Assembly (NCBI GenBank): GCA_025517425.1
Contig: JAOPJY010000001.1
Span: 62,001-126,000 of the forward strand
Source of the DNA: Halobacteria archaeon AArc-dxtr1
GTDB lineage: Archaea; Halobacteriota; Halobacteria; Halobacteriales; Natrialbaceae
Direction: 5' to 3'
DNA: 64,000 bases
The notes beneath the pieces were generated by a model that saw only the letters and a program-made list of their open reading frames with translations, was not told the origin of the DNA and searched no databases. The position numbers and the translations under genes are program-made. Positions within the stretch are counted from its first letter, which is position 1, and each line of letters starts with the position of its first letter. Below are positions 46,156-55,237 of the stretch, piece after piece.

Positions 46156-46842
46156 GTGTCGAATCGCGTATTGACGCCTATCAACCGACGAACGCTACTG
46201 ACGGTCCCAGCCGCACTCGCAGGTGCCACCCTCGCCGGCTGTCTCAGATCGACCGGAACCGACGAACCGGCGCAGACGACGGCGACCCTGCATACGAGCA
46301 AGGGCGATATCGACGTCGAACTCTACGACGAGCGCGCGCCACGGACGGTCGGCAACTTCGTCGGCCTTGCCACCGGCGAACAGGAGTGGATCGACCCCGA
46401 AAGCGGGGAGGAAGTCGAGGATGAACCGCTGTACGACGACGTGCTCTTCCACCGTATCATTGATGGCTTCATGATCCAGGGCGGGGACCCGACGGGGACC
46501 GGTCGGGGCGGCCCCGGTTACCAGTTCGACGACGAGTTCCACGACGAGTTGCGCCACGACGAGGCGGGCGTGCTCTCGATGGCGAACTCGGGACCGAACA
46601 CGAACGGCTCGCAGTTTTTCATCACCCTCGACTCCACCCCTCACTTAGATGGCCGTCACACGGTCTTCGGGAAGGTAACCGACGTCTCCGCGACCGGTGC
46701 GAGCGAAGGCCCGGAAGACGAGCGACGCGAGTCTTCCGGTGGCATGGACGTCGTGCGCGACATTGGGGACGTCGAGACCGATGCTAACGATCGGCCGGTC
46801 GACGACGTGCTGTTAGAGTCCGTTACCGTCCACGACGCGTAA
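46156..46842 (+). CDS. Exported cyclophilin-type prolyl isomerase (Tat lipoprotein)
   Basis: A 228-residue protein with Tat signal (Arg11-Arg12), lipobox LAGC (Cys29) and then a full cyclophilin domain with the same motifs as the cytosolic copy. Compared with that copy it has a polar insertion of about 18 residues ([18 protein letters not shown]) before GMDVV. It could fold the many Tat-exported lipoproteins after transport, which is inference. Starts with GTG. Confidence 0.88.
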   Translation: MSNRVLTPINRRTLLTVPAALAGATLAGCLRSTGTDEPAQTTATLHTSKGDIDVELYDERAPRTVGNFVGLATGEQEWIDPESGEEVEDEPLYDDVLFHRIIDGFMIQGGDPTGTGRGGPGYQFDDEFHDELRHDEAGVLSMANSGPNTNGSQFFITLDSTPHLDGRHTVFGKVTDVSATGASEGPEDERRESSGGMDVVRDIGDVETDANDRPVDDVLLESVTVHDA

Positions 46843-46899
46843 TCGATCCACACCGAAACGCACATCCCCCACCGGTGGATACCACCGAGTGCGTTCTGC

Positions 46900-46984
46900 G
46901 CGAGGGTAGCCAAGCCAGGCCAACGGCGGTGGGCTTAAGACCCGCTCCTGTAGAGGTCCTTGGGTTCGAATCCCAACCCTCGCA
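46900..46984 (+). tRNA. tRNA-Leu (anticodon UAA)
   Basis: The acceptor arms GCGAGGG and CCCTCGC pair over 7 bp; the discriminator base is A. The anticodon stem GTGGG/CCCGC encloses loop CTTAAGA, giving anticodon TAA. A long variable arm (TCCTGTAGAGGTCC region) and the T arm GGGTTCGAATCCC are present, as expected for tRNA-Leu. No CCA is encoded. Confidence 0.93.
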
Positions 46985-46985
46985 T
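46963..46985 (+). repeat. 3' end of tRNA-Leu, repeat copy 1 (possible att core)
   Basis: The 23 bp from the T loop to just past the discriminator match 47083-47105 at 22 of 23 positions. Confidence 0.55.
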
Positions 46986-47206
46986 CTCACCGCGAACAAC
47001 CCGTGAGCGGTGACTGCGTGACGCGGAATTCGAACCAGGGAGGTCCCACCCGCGAGCGAAGCGAGCTGGAACGTCCGACCGTGGTTCGAATCCCAACCCT
47101 CACATTGGTCGTGGCGTACACTCACGCCGCGCTAAATCGGTACGTGGGATCGAAGTACGCAAGACGACCGATATTCGAGTTCGAGAGGCGACACTCGAGT
47201 GGACAC
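46985..47206. other. Short region after tRNA-Leu with a duplicated tRNA end
   Basis: About 220 bp. It carries the second copy of the tRNA 3' end at 47083-47105 and an inverted T-arm-like motif (GGAATTCGAACCAGGG, about 47021-47041). It encodes no gene; frames across it are the usual false ones over tRNA DNA. It looks like the scar of a former integration. Confidence 0.5.
47083..47105 (+). repeat. 3' end of tRNA-Leu, repeat copy 2 (possible att remnant)
   Basis: Differs from copy 1 by one base (CTCAC instead of CTCGC). It lies 120 bp downstream. No full tRNA precedes it. Confidence 0.55.
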
Positions 47207-50200
47207 TTACTCGACTGCCGGAAGCGTAAACGAAATCGTCGTTCCCTCATTGGCCGCTGAGTCGACCCAGATGTCGCCGCCGTGGCGCTCGACAATGCGC
47301 TGACAGAGCGCCAGCCCGATACCGGTTCCAGCGTGGTCTTTGCGGCTGTGAAGCCGTTTGAACACCTCGAAGATCTGGTCGTGGTATTCGGGATCGATCC
47401 CGATTCCCTCGTCGTGTACTGAAACGGTCTGTCGGCTACCGTTTCGGTCCGCAGACACCGTGATCTGCGGTGGCTCGTCGCCGCTGTACTCGATTGCATT
47501 GCTGAGCAGGTTCTGGAGGAGCTGGCGGAGTTGGCTGGCGTCTCCCTCGACGCGAGGGAGCTGTTCGACCGTGATCTCGGCGTCGCTCTCTTCGATCTGG
47601 AGCTGCAGATCCTCGCGTACCTCCTCGAGAACGGTGTCCAGTTCGACCGGCTCGACTGGGTCACCACGCGTCTCGACGCGGGAGTACTCGAGGAGGCCGT
47701 CGACCATCGCGCGCATGCGCTCGGCGCCGTCGACCGCGAAATCGAGAAACTCCGCACCCTCGTCGTCGAGTGCGTCCTCGTAGCGCCCCTCGAGTAGCTG
47801 GAGGTAACTCGAGACCATCCGCAGGGGCTCCTGGAGGTCGTGAGAGGCGGCGTACGCGAAGTGCTCTAACCGTTCGTTCGAGGTTTCGAGTTGCTCAATC
47901 GTCTCCTCGAGGCGGCGCTGGTACTCCCGACGCTCGGTGATGTCGGTGAGGGTGACGACCGCTCGACTCACCTCGCCGTGCTCGTCTCTGACCGGCATTC
48001 CGTGTTCCATGATGACGCGGCTCTCCCCGTCGAACGCCTCGATCTCGTAGATGTTGGGGTCCGTTACCGCCTCGCCGCGAAGCACCTGCGCCATCGTCCA
48101 CTCCCCGGGGGCGACCGGCTCGCCTGAGTCGGCCCACACTGCCTCGTACTGCTCGTCCTCCGAAACCGACTCTACATCGAAGACCTCCCCGCCCCAGATC
48201 TCCCTGGCGGTGTCATTCGTCCGACGGATCGAGCCGTCCGCGTCGGCGACGACGATGCCGACTGGGAGTACCTGGAACAGCGTCTCGAGCTGCCGGGTCT
48301 GCTTTTCGGCCCTGATCTCGGCCCGCTTTCGTCTCGTAATGTCGGTCAGCGCGCCGGGGAACGTCCGGGGCGTTCCGTCCTCCTCGCACTCGACGTGTCC
48401 GCGGGCGACCACCCAGCGCCACTCGCCGTCGGCGTTTTGTACGCGGTACTCCGTTTCGTACTCGCCACACGACTCGAGGGCCGCCTCGATCTCGGCGACG
48501 ACGCGGTCGCGGTCGGCTTCGTGGACCGACGAGAGCACCCGCTCGAGTGGGATCCCGTCTCTCGCGTCGTCGGGATCGATCCCGAAGGTTTTGGCGAACG
48601 AGGAGCCAGTGATGAACTCGTCTTCTTGCACGTGCCACTCCCAGGTGCCGACCGCGCCGGCTTCGGTGGCCGCCTCCAGCTGCGATTTTGCGTCCTCGAG
48701 ATAGCGCTCGCGCTCTTTCTGTTCGGTGACGTCCTGGGCCATCGTCATACCGGCGAAGACCTCGCCGCGTTCGTCGGTGATCGGCACCACGTGGAGGATC
48801 CAGTCGCGGTCGGCATAGGCGAGTTCGACCGACATTTCCGTTCCATCGAGTGCGGCGCGAAACGCGGGTTCGAGCGTGTCGGCAGTGGACTCATCCCAGG
48901 CGTCTCGAAACGGCTTCCCTTCGAGATCGTCGGGTTCGACCGGAATTCGATCGAATCCCTGGCCTGCCGCCAGGGTGTACTCGAGATCGTGATCGAACAG
49001 CGTCACGAGCCCGTTCGGGAAGTACTCCGCGAGTGTCCGGTAGCGCTGTTCGGACTCTTTGAGCGCCTGTTCGCGCTCCTTGCGGTCGGTGACGTCGCGG
49101 AAGTAGACCGAAATGCCGGTTTCGGAGGGGTAGAGGTTCGCCTCGACCCAGAAGTCGAGCGTGTCGTAGTACAGTTCGTAGCTGGTTGGCTGCTGGGTTT
49201 CAAGCGCCGTGTGGAACGCATCCCAGACCTCGTCGATCTCGACGAGATCCGGAAACACGTCCCAGAGTTGCTCGCCGAGCAGGTCCGCAGCGTCGTGTTG
49301 GAGGAGCTCCTCGGCGCGCTCGTTGACGTGGGTGAATCGGAACTCCTCGTCGACGCCGTAGAACGCGTCGTCGATCCGACCGAAAATGTGCTCGAGTTCG
49401 TTTTCGAGCCCCTGCTCGCGTTTCCGTTGCGCGGTTATGTCCCGAGTGACTTTCAGATATCCGCGGTGCTCACCCTCGCTCCCCCGAATGGGGGTGATCG
49501 TGACGTTGGCCCAGAACCGCGTCCCGTCCTGTCTCAGGCGCCACCCCTCGTCTTCTACCGAGCCGTGCTCGGTCGCCGCCTCGAGATTCCGTTCGGGAAC
49601 GTCCGCATCCCGATCCTCTTCGGTGTAAAATCGAGAGAAGTGGTCGCCGACGATCTCCTCGCGGTCGTAGCCTTTGATCTGTCTCGCACCTTCGTTCCAG
49701 CTGGCGACGTACCCGTCAGAATCCAGCCGAAAGATTCCGTACTCTTCGACGGCGTCGACCAGCGAGTGAAACTCCTCCCTGCTGGCCTGTAAGTCGCTTT
49801 CCGAGTATTTCCTGTCGGTGATATCGTAGTAGAGTTCGATCCGGCCGCCGGCGTACTGGCCCGACCCGATGGGCTTGCTGTAGTGTTCGAGCCACCGTTT
49901 GTCGCGGTCCCCGGCCGCCGTGACGAGACACTCGAACCGCTCGACGTAGTCGTTGTCCTCGTAGGTAGCCAAGATCGTCTCGACGACCTGTGTTGGATCC
50001 TCGAACGTGTGCTGTATCGTCTCGTCTAGGACCTCCCGCTTGTTGCGTCCGATGATCGCGTCTCGGTCGACGCCGAAGTAGTGTTCGACGGACTCGTCCG
50101 CCCACGCGATGTCGAAATTATCATCGAGGACGAAGACGCCGATGTCCGCCTCGTCGAGAACGGTACTGATCGATTTGTACGACGTCCCTGGTGCCTCGGC

Positions 50201-50629
50201 CGTTTCCAGCGCCTGGGTCGGTGTCTCTCGCTCTCGAGCAACACCGATCGTCCCGCGGAACTCGTCGCCGTCGACGAGCGGCGTGACCCGAAGCTCGCAG
50301 GGAACGTTCTCGCCGGTGGCGGTTCGAAGCGACAGCTCGAACGTCGTGAGCTCGCCGTTTCCCCCGTCGAGTTGGCTGGATACCTCGCGTTCGATTGCGG
50401 CGTGATCGTCGTCGTCGATAATTCGTGAGACGTCTTCGCCCAGCAGTTCGTCGCGGGCGTAGCCCGTCGCCTCGACGATGGCGTCGTTGGCCGCGACGAT
50501 AGTTCCGTCCGCATCGAGCTGATAGATCCCGTCGTCGATCGTCTTGACGAGCGTTCGAAATTGCCTCAGCGCCGCATCGTCGTCGTCCCGCAAAAACATC
50601 TCCCCCTCATCTCCCGATCGCGCACCCAT
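47207..50629 (-). CDS. Multi-PAS sensor histidine kinase
   Basis: A 1140-residue soluble sensor kinase. About seven PAS/PAC modules fill residues 20-905; several end in the PAC signature DIT(E/D/R)R. The dimerisation domain has the H-box FAYAASHDLQEPLRMVSSY (phospho-acceptor His about 930). The HATPase domain has NLLSNAIEYSG (N box), DEGIGI (G1), FEVFKRL (F) and GTGIGLALC (G2). No transmembrane segment is seen, so it likely senses a cytosolic cue such as redox or light. No response regulator is next to it. It is one of the largest genes of the window. Confidence 0.88.
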   Translation of the reverse strand: MGARSGDEGEMFLRDDDDAALRQFRTLVKTIDDGIYQLDADGTIVAANDAIVEATGYARDELLGEDVSRIIDDDDHAAIEREVSSQLDGGNGELTTFELSLRTATGENVPCELRVTPLVDGDEFRGTIGVARERETPTQALETAEAPGTSYKSISTVLDEADIGVFVLDDNFDIAWADESVEHYFGVDRDAIIGRNKREVLDETIQHTFEDPTQVVETILATYEDNDYVERFECLVTAAGDRDKRWLEHYSKPIGSGQYAGGRIELYYDITDRKYSESDLQASREEFHSLVDAVEEYGIFRLDSDGYVASWNEGARQIKGYDREEIVGDHFSRFYTEEDRDADVPERNLEAATEHGSVEDEGWRLRQDGTRFWANVTITPIRGSEGEHRGYLKVTRDITAQRKREQGLENELEHIFGRIDDAFYGVDEEFRFTHVNERAEELLQHDAADLLGEQLWDVFPDLVEIDEVWDAFHTALETQQPTSYELYYDTLDFWVEANLYPSETGISVYFRDVTDRKEREQALKESEQRYRTLAEYFPNGLVTLFDHDLEYTLAAGQGFDRIPVEPDDLEGKPFRDAWDESTADTLEPAFRAALDGTEMSVELAYADRDWILHVVPITDERGEVFAGMTMAQDVTEQKERERYLEDAKSQLEAATEAGAVGTWEWHVQEDEFITGSSFAKTFGIDPDDARDGIPLERVLSSVHEADRDRVVAEIEAALESCGEYETEYRVQNADGEWRWVVARGHVECEEDGTPRTFPGALTDITRRKRAEIRAEKQTRQLETLFQVLPVGIVVADADGSIRRTNDTAREIWGGEVFDVESVSEDEQYEAVWADSGEPVAPGEWTMAQVLRGEAVTDPNIYEIEAFDGESRVIMEHGMPVRDEHGEVSRAVVTLTDITERREYQRRLEETIEQLETSNERLEHFAYAASHDLQEPLRMVSSYLQLLEGRYEDALDDEGAEFLDFAVDGAERMRAMVDGLLEYSRVETRGDPVEPVELDTVLEEVREDLQLQIEESDAEITVEQLPRVEGDASQLRQLLQNLLSNAIEYSGDEPPQITVSADRNGSRQTVSVHDEGIGIDPEYHDQIFEVFKRLHSRKDHAGTGIGLALCQRIVERHGGDIWVDSAANEGTTISFTLPAVE

Positions 50630-50845
50630 ACTCTGTGATTGCTGTTGAGAGGGATAAGTTCCGTGCCACTGTCGTAATTGTACACACGGTCTAGTTGCTA
50701 CCCGACCCTCCCAGACGCTCCGTCTCGAACAGTTTGGAGACGGTGAATGAAAGCCTGCATCGGCATCCGAGCGCCGAATCGGGAGTACACCGTCCGGTCT
50801 GTGGGTCTGAAACCAGGTTTTCGGCGCTGTCAGCTCTTGAGGTCG

Positions 50846-51283
50846 TTATCGCTGTAGCTGCGCGTTCGGCATCACGAAGCCGGCGGCGATGTAGATAACC
50901 GCTGCCGCCACGATCGCGCCGAGAACGCCGATGTAGAGTTCGAACTCGGCAAAGGCGCTCGCAAAGAGGACGATCCCCGACGCAGACAGCGCGTAGCCCG
51001 CAGCCAAGCGGTGAAAGCCCCGAAGCGGCGCGGCGTCGTTCTCCGGCACCAGGTCCGAAAGCTCCCCGTCTTCGCCTGACTGGAAGAACACGGGCAAAAT
51101 GAGGTAGACACCGAGCCCGACTAGCAGGCCGGAGAGCCCGCCGACCAGAACGTTCTCGAAGACGAGATAGCCGATAGCCGCGAAGACGACGACGTCCATC
51201 ACGGCAGCTCCGCCAGCGATTCGGGTCGGCGTCAGCGGTCCGTTCTCGAACGCAGTCGTTTCGCTTTCGTGCGTGCCTGACAT
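50846..51283 (-). CDS. Membrane protein, unknown function (4 TM)
   Basis: About 145 residues with four predicted transmembrane helices (AVMDVVVFAAIGYLVF, LLVGLGVYLILPVFF, GYALSASGIVLFASAF, YIGVLGAIVAAAVIYIAA). The N-terminus is polar. ATG 51283 is chosen; a longer open frame overlaps nadC. It lies 98 bp after nadC on the same strand. Family not recognised. Confidence 0.6.
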   Translation of the reverse strand: MSGTHESETTAFENGPLTPTRIAGGAAVMDVVVFAAIGYLVFENVLVGGLSGLLVGLGVYLILPVFFQSGEDGELSDLVPENDAAPLRGFHRLAAGYALSASGIVLFASAFAEFELYIGVLGAIVAAAVIYIAAGFVMPNAQLQR

Positions 51284-51381
51284 ACTGGTGACGTGACGCT
51301 TCTGTATGTTATGTATTTCTATTGGCGACTCTTGAAGCCGCGTCTCGGAATCAGACGCGTCGTCTCCGCGCCGACACTCGC

Positions 51382-52197
51382 TCAATCGTCCGTCCGAAAC
51401 GAGAGATCAAGCGACGGCGCGGAGTGGGTTAGAGAGCCCATCGAGACGACGTCGACGCCCGTCGCGGCGTACTCTCCGACTGTCTCCAGCGTGATTCCAC
51501 CGCTTGCCTCCGCGAGCACGCCGTTGTACTCGGAGAGCAAGGCGACGGCCTCCCGCGTCTCGGAAGGGGACATGTTGTCGAGCAAGACGACGTCTGCACC
51601 GGCGGCTGCGGCCCGCGGAGCGTCCGCGGCGGTCTCCACTTCGACTTCGATCTTCGTCGCGAAGGAGACGCGCTCGCGGAAGTGGTCGATTGCGCCCTCG
51701 AGTCCCATCTCGGCGACGTGGTTGTCCTTTACCATCACCATATGGGAGAGATCGAGACGATGGGTGTCGCCCCCACCGGCAACCACGGCGCGCTTCTCCA
51801 GTCCCCGGAGTCCGGGCGTGGTCTTTCGCGTCGCTGCCACGCGAACAGTGTCGGACTCTGCCCGGGCGCGCTCGACGGCCGCGGCGGTCCGGGTCGCGAT
51901 CCCCGAGGCGTGGCCCGTGAGATTGACCGCGACGCGCTCCCCGCGAAGCACGTCGCGGGCCGGCCCCTCGACGCGGAGGAGGTCGTCGCCCGCCTCGAGT
52001 CGCGCTCCGTCGGCGACCGAGTCGGTGACGGCGACGTCGAGGTACGCGAAGACCGCCGAGGCGGCCTCCATCCCCGCCGCGACGCCGTCTTCCTTCGCAA
52101 CGAGTCGCCCCGTCGTCTCGCCGGGAACCTGGTTCGTCACGTCGTGGTGACCGACGTCCTCGCGGAGCCAGCGCTCGATCTGTGTGTCGGTGATCAC
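51382..52197 (-). CDS. nadC: Nicotinate-nucleotide pyrophosphorylase (carboxylating)
   Basis: A 271-residue enzyme that turns quinolinate and PRPP into nicotinate mononucleotide, the third step of de novo NAD synthesis. The signature ATRKTTPGLR, KRAVVAGGGDTHR and MVMVKDNH, and the C-terminal EASGGI, are intact. Third gene of the nadA-nadB-nadC operon; it starts one base after the nadB stop. Confidence 0.94.
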   Translation of the reverse strand: MITDTQIERWLREDVGHHDVTNQVPGETTGRLVAKEDGVAAGMEAASAVFAYLDVAVTDSVADGARLEAGDDLLRVEGPARDVLRGERVAVNLTGHASGIATRTAAAVERARAESDTVRVAATRKTTPGLRGLEKRAVVAGGGDTHRLDLSHMVMVKDNHVAEMGLEGAIDHFRERVSFATKIEVEVETAADAPRAAAAGADVVLLDNMSPSETREAVALLSEYNGVLAEASGGITLETVGEYAATGVDVVSMGSLTHSAPSLDLSFRTDD

Positions 52198-52198
52198 G

Positions 52199-53881
52199 TC
52201 AGCCCCCAGCCGGCGGCTCGGGTTCGGCCGCCGATTTGGTTTCCACAGATCCGTCGGCGTCGCTCACGACGTGGTGACAGCCCGCCGACTCGCGGTTCTC
52301 GCCAGCCGCGCGCGCGATCAGCAGCGCGGTGACGGTCGCGTTTCGCAACTCGTAGAGGTCCCGGGCCGTCCGGGTTCGCACGTAAGCGTCGAGTTCGCCC
52401 TTGAGCCGACGGAGCGCCGCCCCAGCGCGGGCGATTTCGTCGGGATCGCGCTCGAGCCCGAGGTACTCGTCCATCGTCCGCTGCAGTCTCACGGCCTTCT
52501 CGGTCGCGAAGCGCTCGGGGAGTTCCGGATCGCTGTCGCGAAGGTCGGGTGCCTCGATTGGCTCCGGCTCGGCGTCCCGCGTTGCTGCATCCGAACCCGC
52601 CCGCAGCCCCCAGACGAGTCCCTCGAGCAAGCTCGTGCTGGCGAGGCGGTTCGCGCCGTGGACCCCCGTCCTGGAACACTCGCCGGCAGCGTAGAGGCGG
52701 TCGAGGCTCGTCCTCCCGCGCTCGTCGACGGCGATCCCGCCACAGAGGAAGTGTTCGCAGGGGGCGACGGGGATCTCCTCGCCCTCGATTCCGTGCTCGC
52801 GGCAGGTCTCGGCGAGGTCCGGGAACTCCTCGGCGAACTCGACGAGGCTCACGTCAAGTACGACCTCGCCGCTCTCCTCGCGCTCCGCTGCGACGGCGCG
52901 GGCGACAACGTCCCGCGGTGCGAGTTCGGCGTCCGGGTGGTACTCGGGCATGAACCGCTTGCCCTCCGCGTTCCGGAGGACGGCGCCCTCTCCCCGTAGT
53001 GCCTCCGAGAGGAGGAAGGTGCCGTCCTGCTCCGCGGCGCGTTCCGCCTCGCTTCCGTCGTAAGCGGTCGGGTGAAACTGCACGTACTCCATGTCTGCGA
53101 CCTCGGCACCGGCCAGGGCGGCCATCGCGATGCCGTCGCCAGTCGCGTCGTCGGGGTTCGTCGACCGCGAGTAGAGTGCGCCGATCCCGCCGGTCGCCAG
53201 GATCGTCGTGCCGGCGTAGATCGGCCGGCCGGTCGCCCGCTCGTCGGTGAGAACGCCGTGGACGCGCCCCTCGTGGGTGAGCAGTTCGAGCGCGGCCGTG
53301 TCCTGACGGATCTCGACGCCCTCGCGGTCGTCGAGGTGGTTCAAGAACGGACGAAGAATGTGCGTCCCCGTCGAGGCGTCGACGTGGAGGATGCGCGCCT
53401 CGGAGTGGGCCGCTTCGCGGGCGTAGTCGAACTCGCGATAGGCGGGTTCGCTCTCGCCGTCCACCTCGCCACTTTCGACAGCTACCTCGTCGCCCTCGCG
53501 GGCGGGCCCCCCGCCTGCCGTCCCGTCCGCGACGTCGAACGGGATCTCGAGCGTCTCGACCAGCACGTCGCGGACGGCCGCGTCGGCGTTTGCGACCAGC
53601 ACGTCGACGGCGTCTGGATCCGCGGTGTCGTCGCTGGCTGCGATGATATCCCGCTTCAACGCCGTGGGGTCGCCGCGGGTTGTCGAGATGCCGCCCTGGG
53701 CCCAGTCAGTGCTCGTCTCCTCCGGGCGTTCGGCCTTGGTGAGCACGAGGACGTCGGCGCCCTCCCGGGCCGCAGCGAGGGCGGCCGCACAGCCCGCGAT
53801 GCCGCTGCCGACGACGAGGACGTCGACGGATTCGGACGCCGGCTGAGCCGCCGCCTCGGTCGATGGATCGCTCCCGCTCAT
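52199..53881 (-). CDS. nadB: L-aspartate oxidase
   Basis: A 560-residue FAD enzyme that oxidises aspartate to iminoaspartate. The FAD-binding motif VVGSGIAGCAAALAA lies near the N-terminus, and STDWAQGGIST, HEGRVHGV-like and GGIAVDERGRTSLDRLYAAGE follow. The start ATG at 53881 overlaps the nadA stop by ATGA, while the longer open frame upstream is nadA DNA. Iminoaspartate passes to NadA. Confidence 0.93.
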   Translation of the reverse strand: MSGSDPSTEAAAQPASESVDVLVVGSGIAGCAAALAAAREGADVLVLTKAERPEETSTDWAQGGISTTRGDPTALKRDIIAASDDTADPDAVDVLVANADAAVRDVLVETLEIPFDVADGTAGGGPAREGDEVAVESGEVDGESEPAYREFDYAREAAHSEARILHVDASTGTHILRPFLNHLDDREGVEIRQDTAALELLTHEGRVHGVLTDERATGRPIYAGTTILATGGIGALYSRSTNPDDATGDGIAMAALAGAEVADMEYVQFHPTAYDGSEAERAAEQDGTFLLSEALRGEGAVLRNAEGKRFMPEYHPDAELAPRDVVARAVAAEREESGEVVLDVSLVEFAEEFPDLAETCREHGIEGEEIPVAPCEHFLCGGIAVDERGRTSLDRLYAAGECSRTGVHGANRLASTSLLEGLVWGLRAGSDAATRDAEPEPIEAPDLRDSDPELPERFATEKAVRLQRTMDEYLGLERDPDEIARAGAALRRLKGELDAYVRTRTARDLYELRNATVTALLIARAAGENRESAGCHHVVSDADGSVETKSAAEPEPPAGG

Positions 53882-55017
53882 GGCTGGATCTCGAGCATCC
53901 GCTCTAGGGCGACGCCTGCGAGTTCTTTCTCCTCGGGAGCGACTTCGATCACGTTGCGCTCGCGTCCCGCGACGAGCTCTTCGAGGACCCACGCCAGGTA
54001 GTTCGGGTCGATCTGTCGCATGGCGTTGCAGTCCATGCAGGCATCGCCACAGAGCGGAATGACGTTCACATCGGGGTACCAGCGCCCGAGGTGCTCAGTC
54101 ATGTGGATCTCGGTGCCGATCGCCCACGTCTCGCCGGGGTCGGCTTCTTCGACGGCCTGCCGGATCTCGGCGGTCGAGCCAGACCGATCGGCAGCCTCGA
54201 CGACCTCGCGGCGACACTCGGGGTGGACCATCACGGTCGCGTCGGGGTGGCCCTCGCGTACCGCGTCGACGTGGTCGACCCGGAAGCGCTCGTGGACCTG
54301 GCAGTACCCCTCCCAGAGGATGATGTCGCTCTCGGCGACCGTCTCGGCATCCTTCCCCTCGGGATCCCACGGATCCCACGCGGCGATGCGGTCTTCCATG
54401 CCCAGCCGGTGGGCCGTGTTCTCCCCTAAGTGCTTGTCGGGGAGAAAGAGAACCTTGTCCCCGCGTTCTAAGGCCCACTCGAACGCGTGATGGGCGTTCG
54501 AGGAGGTACAGACGAGCCCGCCCTGGCTCGCACAGAACGCCTTCAGATCAGCGTAGGAGTTCATGTAGGTGATCGGGATGATCTCGGCCTCGGGCGCGGC
54601 CGCCGTGATTTCGGCCCACGCGGCGTCGACCTGCAGGGCTTCAGCCATCCCGGCCATCGGGCAGGAGGCCTCCATCGACGGGAGGATCACCGTCTGGTCG
54701 TCGTCCGTAATGATGTCCGCCGACTCGGCCATGAACGTCACGCCGCCGAAGATTACGTACTCGGCGTCGGCCTCGGCGGCCCGCTTCGAGAGACCGTAGG
54801 AGTCGCCGACGAAGTCGGCGTGCTCGACAATCTCCTCGCGCTGGTAGTTGTGTCCCAGGATCACCACCTCGTCGCCGAGCTCCGCGAGTGCCGCCTCGAT
54901 TCGGGCCGTTCGCTCCTCCGCATCGAGCTCTCTGTACCGGGGTGGCAGTTGCTCTAAGCTATCGTACTTAAACAGGCTCAACTCGGTCTCTAACTCGACA
55001 GATTCCATCGTTACCAT
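53878..55017 (-). CDS. nadA: Quinolinate synthase
   Basis: A 379-residue [4Fe-4S] enzyme that condenses iminoaspartate and dihydroxyacetone phosphate to quinolinate. It shows GHNYQREEIV, FGVTFMAES-like (FGGVTFMAES), ASCPMAG, TYMNSYADLKAF, SSNAHHAFEWAL, HPEC and the cluster Cys in ACMDCNAM. First gene of the nad operon; a second ATG at 55008 is possible. It is divergent from the xylose-dehydrogenase-like gene. Confidence 0.94.
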   Translation of the reverse strand: MVTMESVELETELSLFKYDSLEQLPPRYRELDAEERTARIEAALAELGDEVVILGHNYQREEIVEHADFVGDSYGLSKRAAEADAEYVIFGGVTFMAESADIITDDDQTVILPSMEASCPMAGMAEALQVDAAWAEITAAAPEAEIIPITYMNSYADLKAFCASQGGLVCTSSNAHHAFEWALERGDKVLFLPDKHLGENTAHRLGMEDRIAAWDPWDPEGKDAETVAESDIILWEGYCQVHERFRVDHVDAVREGHPDATVMVHPECRREVVEAADRSGSTAEIRQAVEEADPGETWAIGTEIHMTEHLGRWYPDVNVIPLCGDACMDCNAMRQIDPNYLAWVLEELVAGRERNVIEVAPEEKELAGVALERMLEIQP

Positions 55018-55237
55018 TCGAACACCCTGTGATTGAACCTACCTCACAACCTCGTATTGAATAACTTTTTCCTTCAAAGGCGCTGGTTGGGTGCCGAGCA
55101 TGCATCGACGTGCAACTCATTAGGGCCACAAGTTCGACAACCACGTCCATGAACCGGTTTTGCGAACCGGTCTGTACTCGTGACCATCAGCGAATCGATG
55201 AACTGTTTCCTTGGGTGCAGAGCGCGTACGTCACGTC

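Noticed and set aside
46823-47125. Minus-strand frame across tRNA-Leu with the text EGWDSNPR
   Set aside because: This is the well-known false translation of tRNA T-arm DNA; the tRNA structure explains the region.
48395-49792. 465-codon open frame antisense to the histidine kinase
   Set aside because: High-GC codon bias of the kinase leaves the opposite strand open; no motifs and no acidic composition of its own.
52184-54001. Long plus-strand frames over nadB
   Set aside because: Antisense shadows of the nad operon; no independent support.
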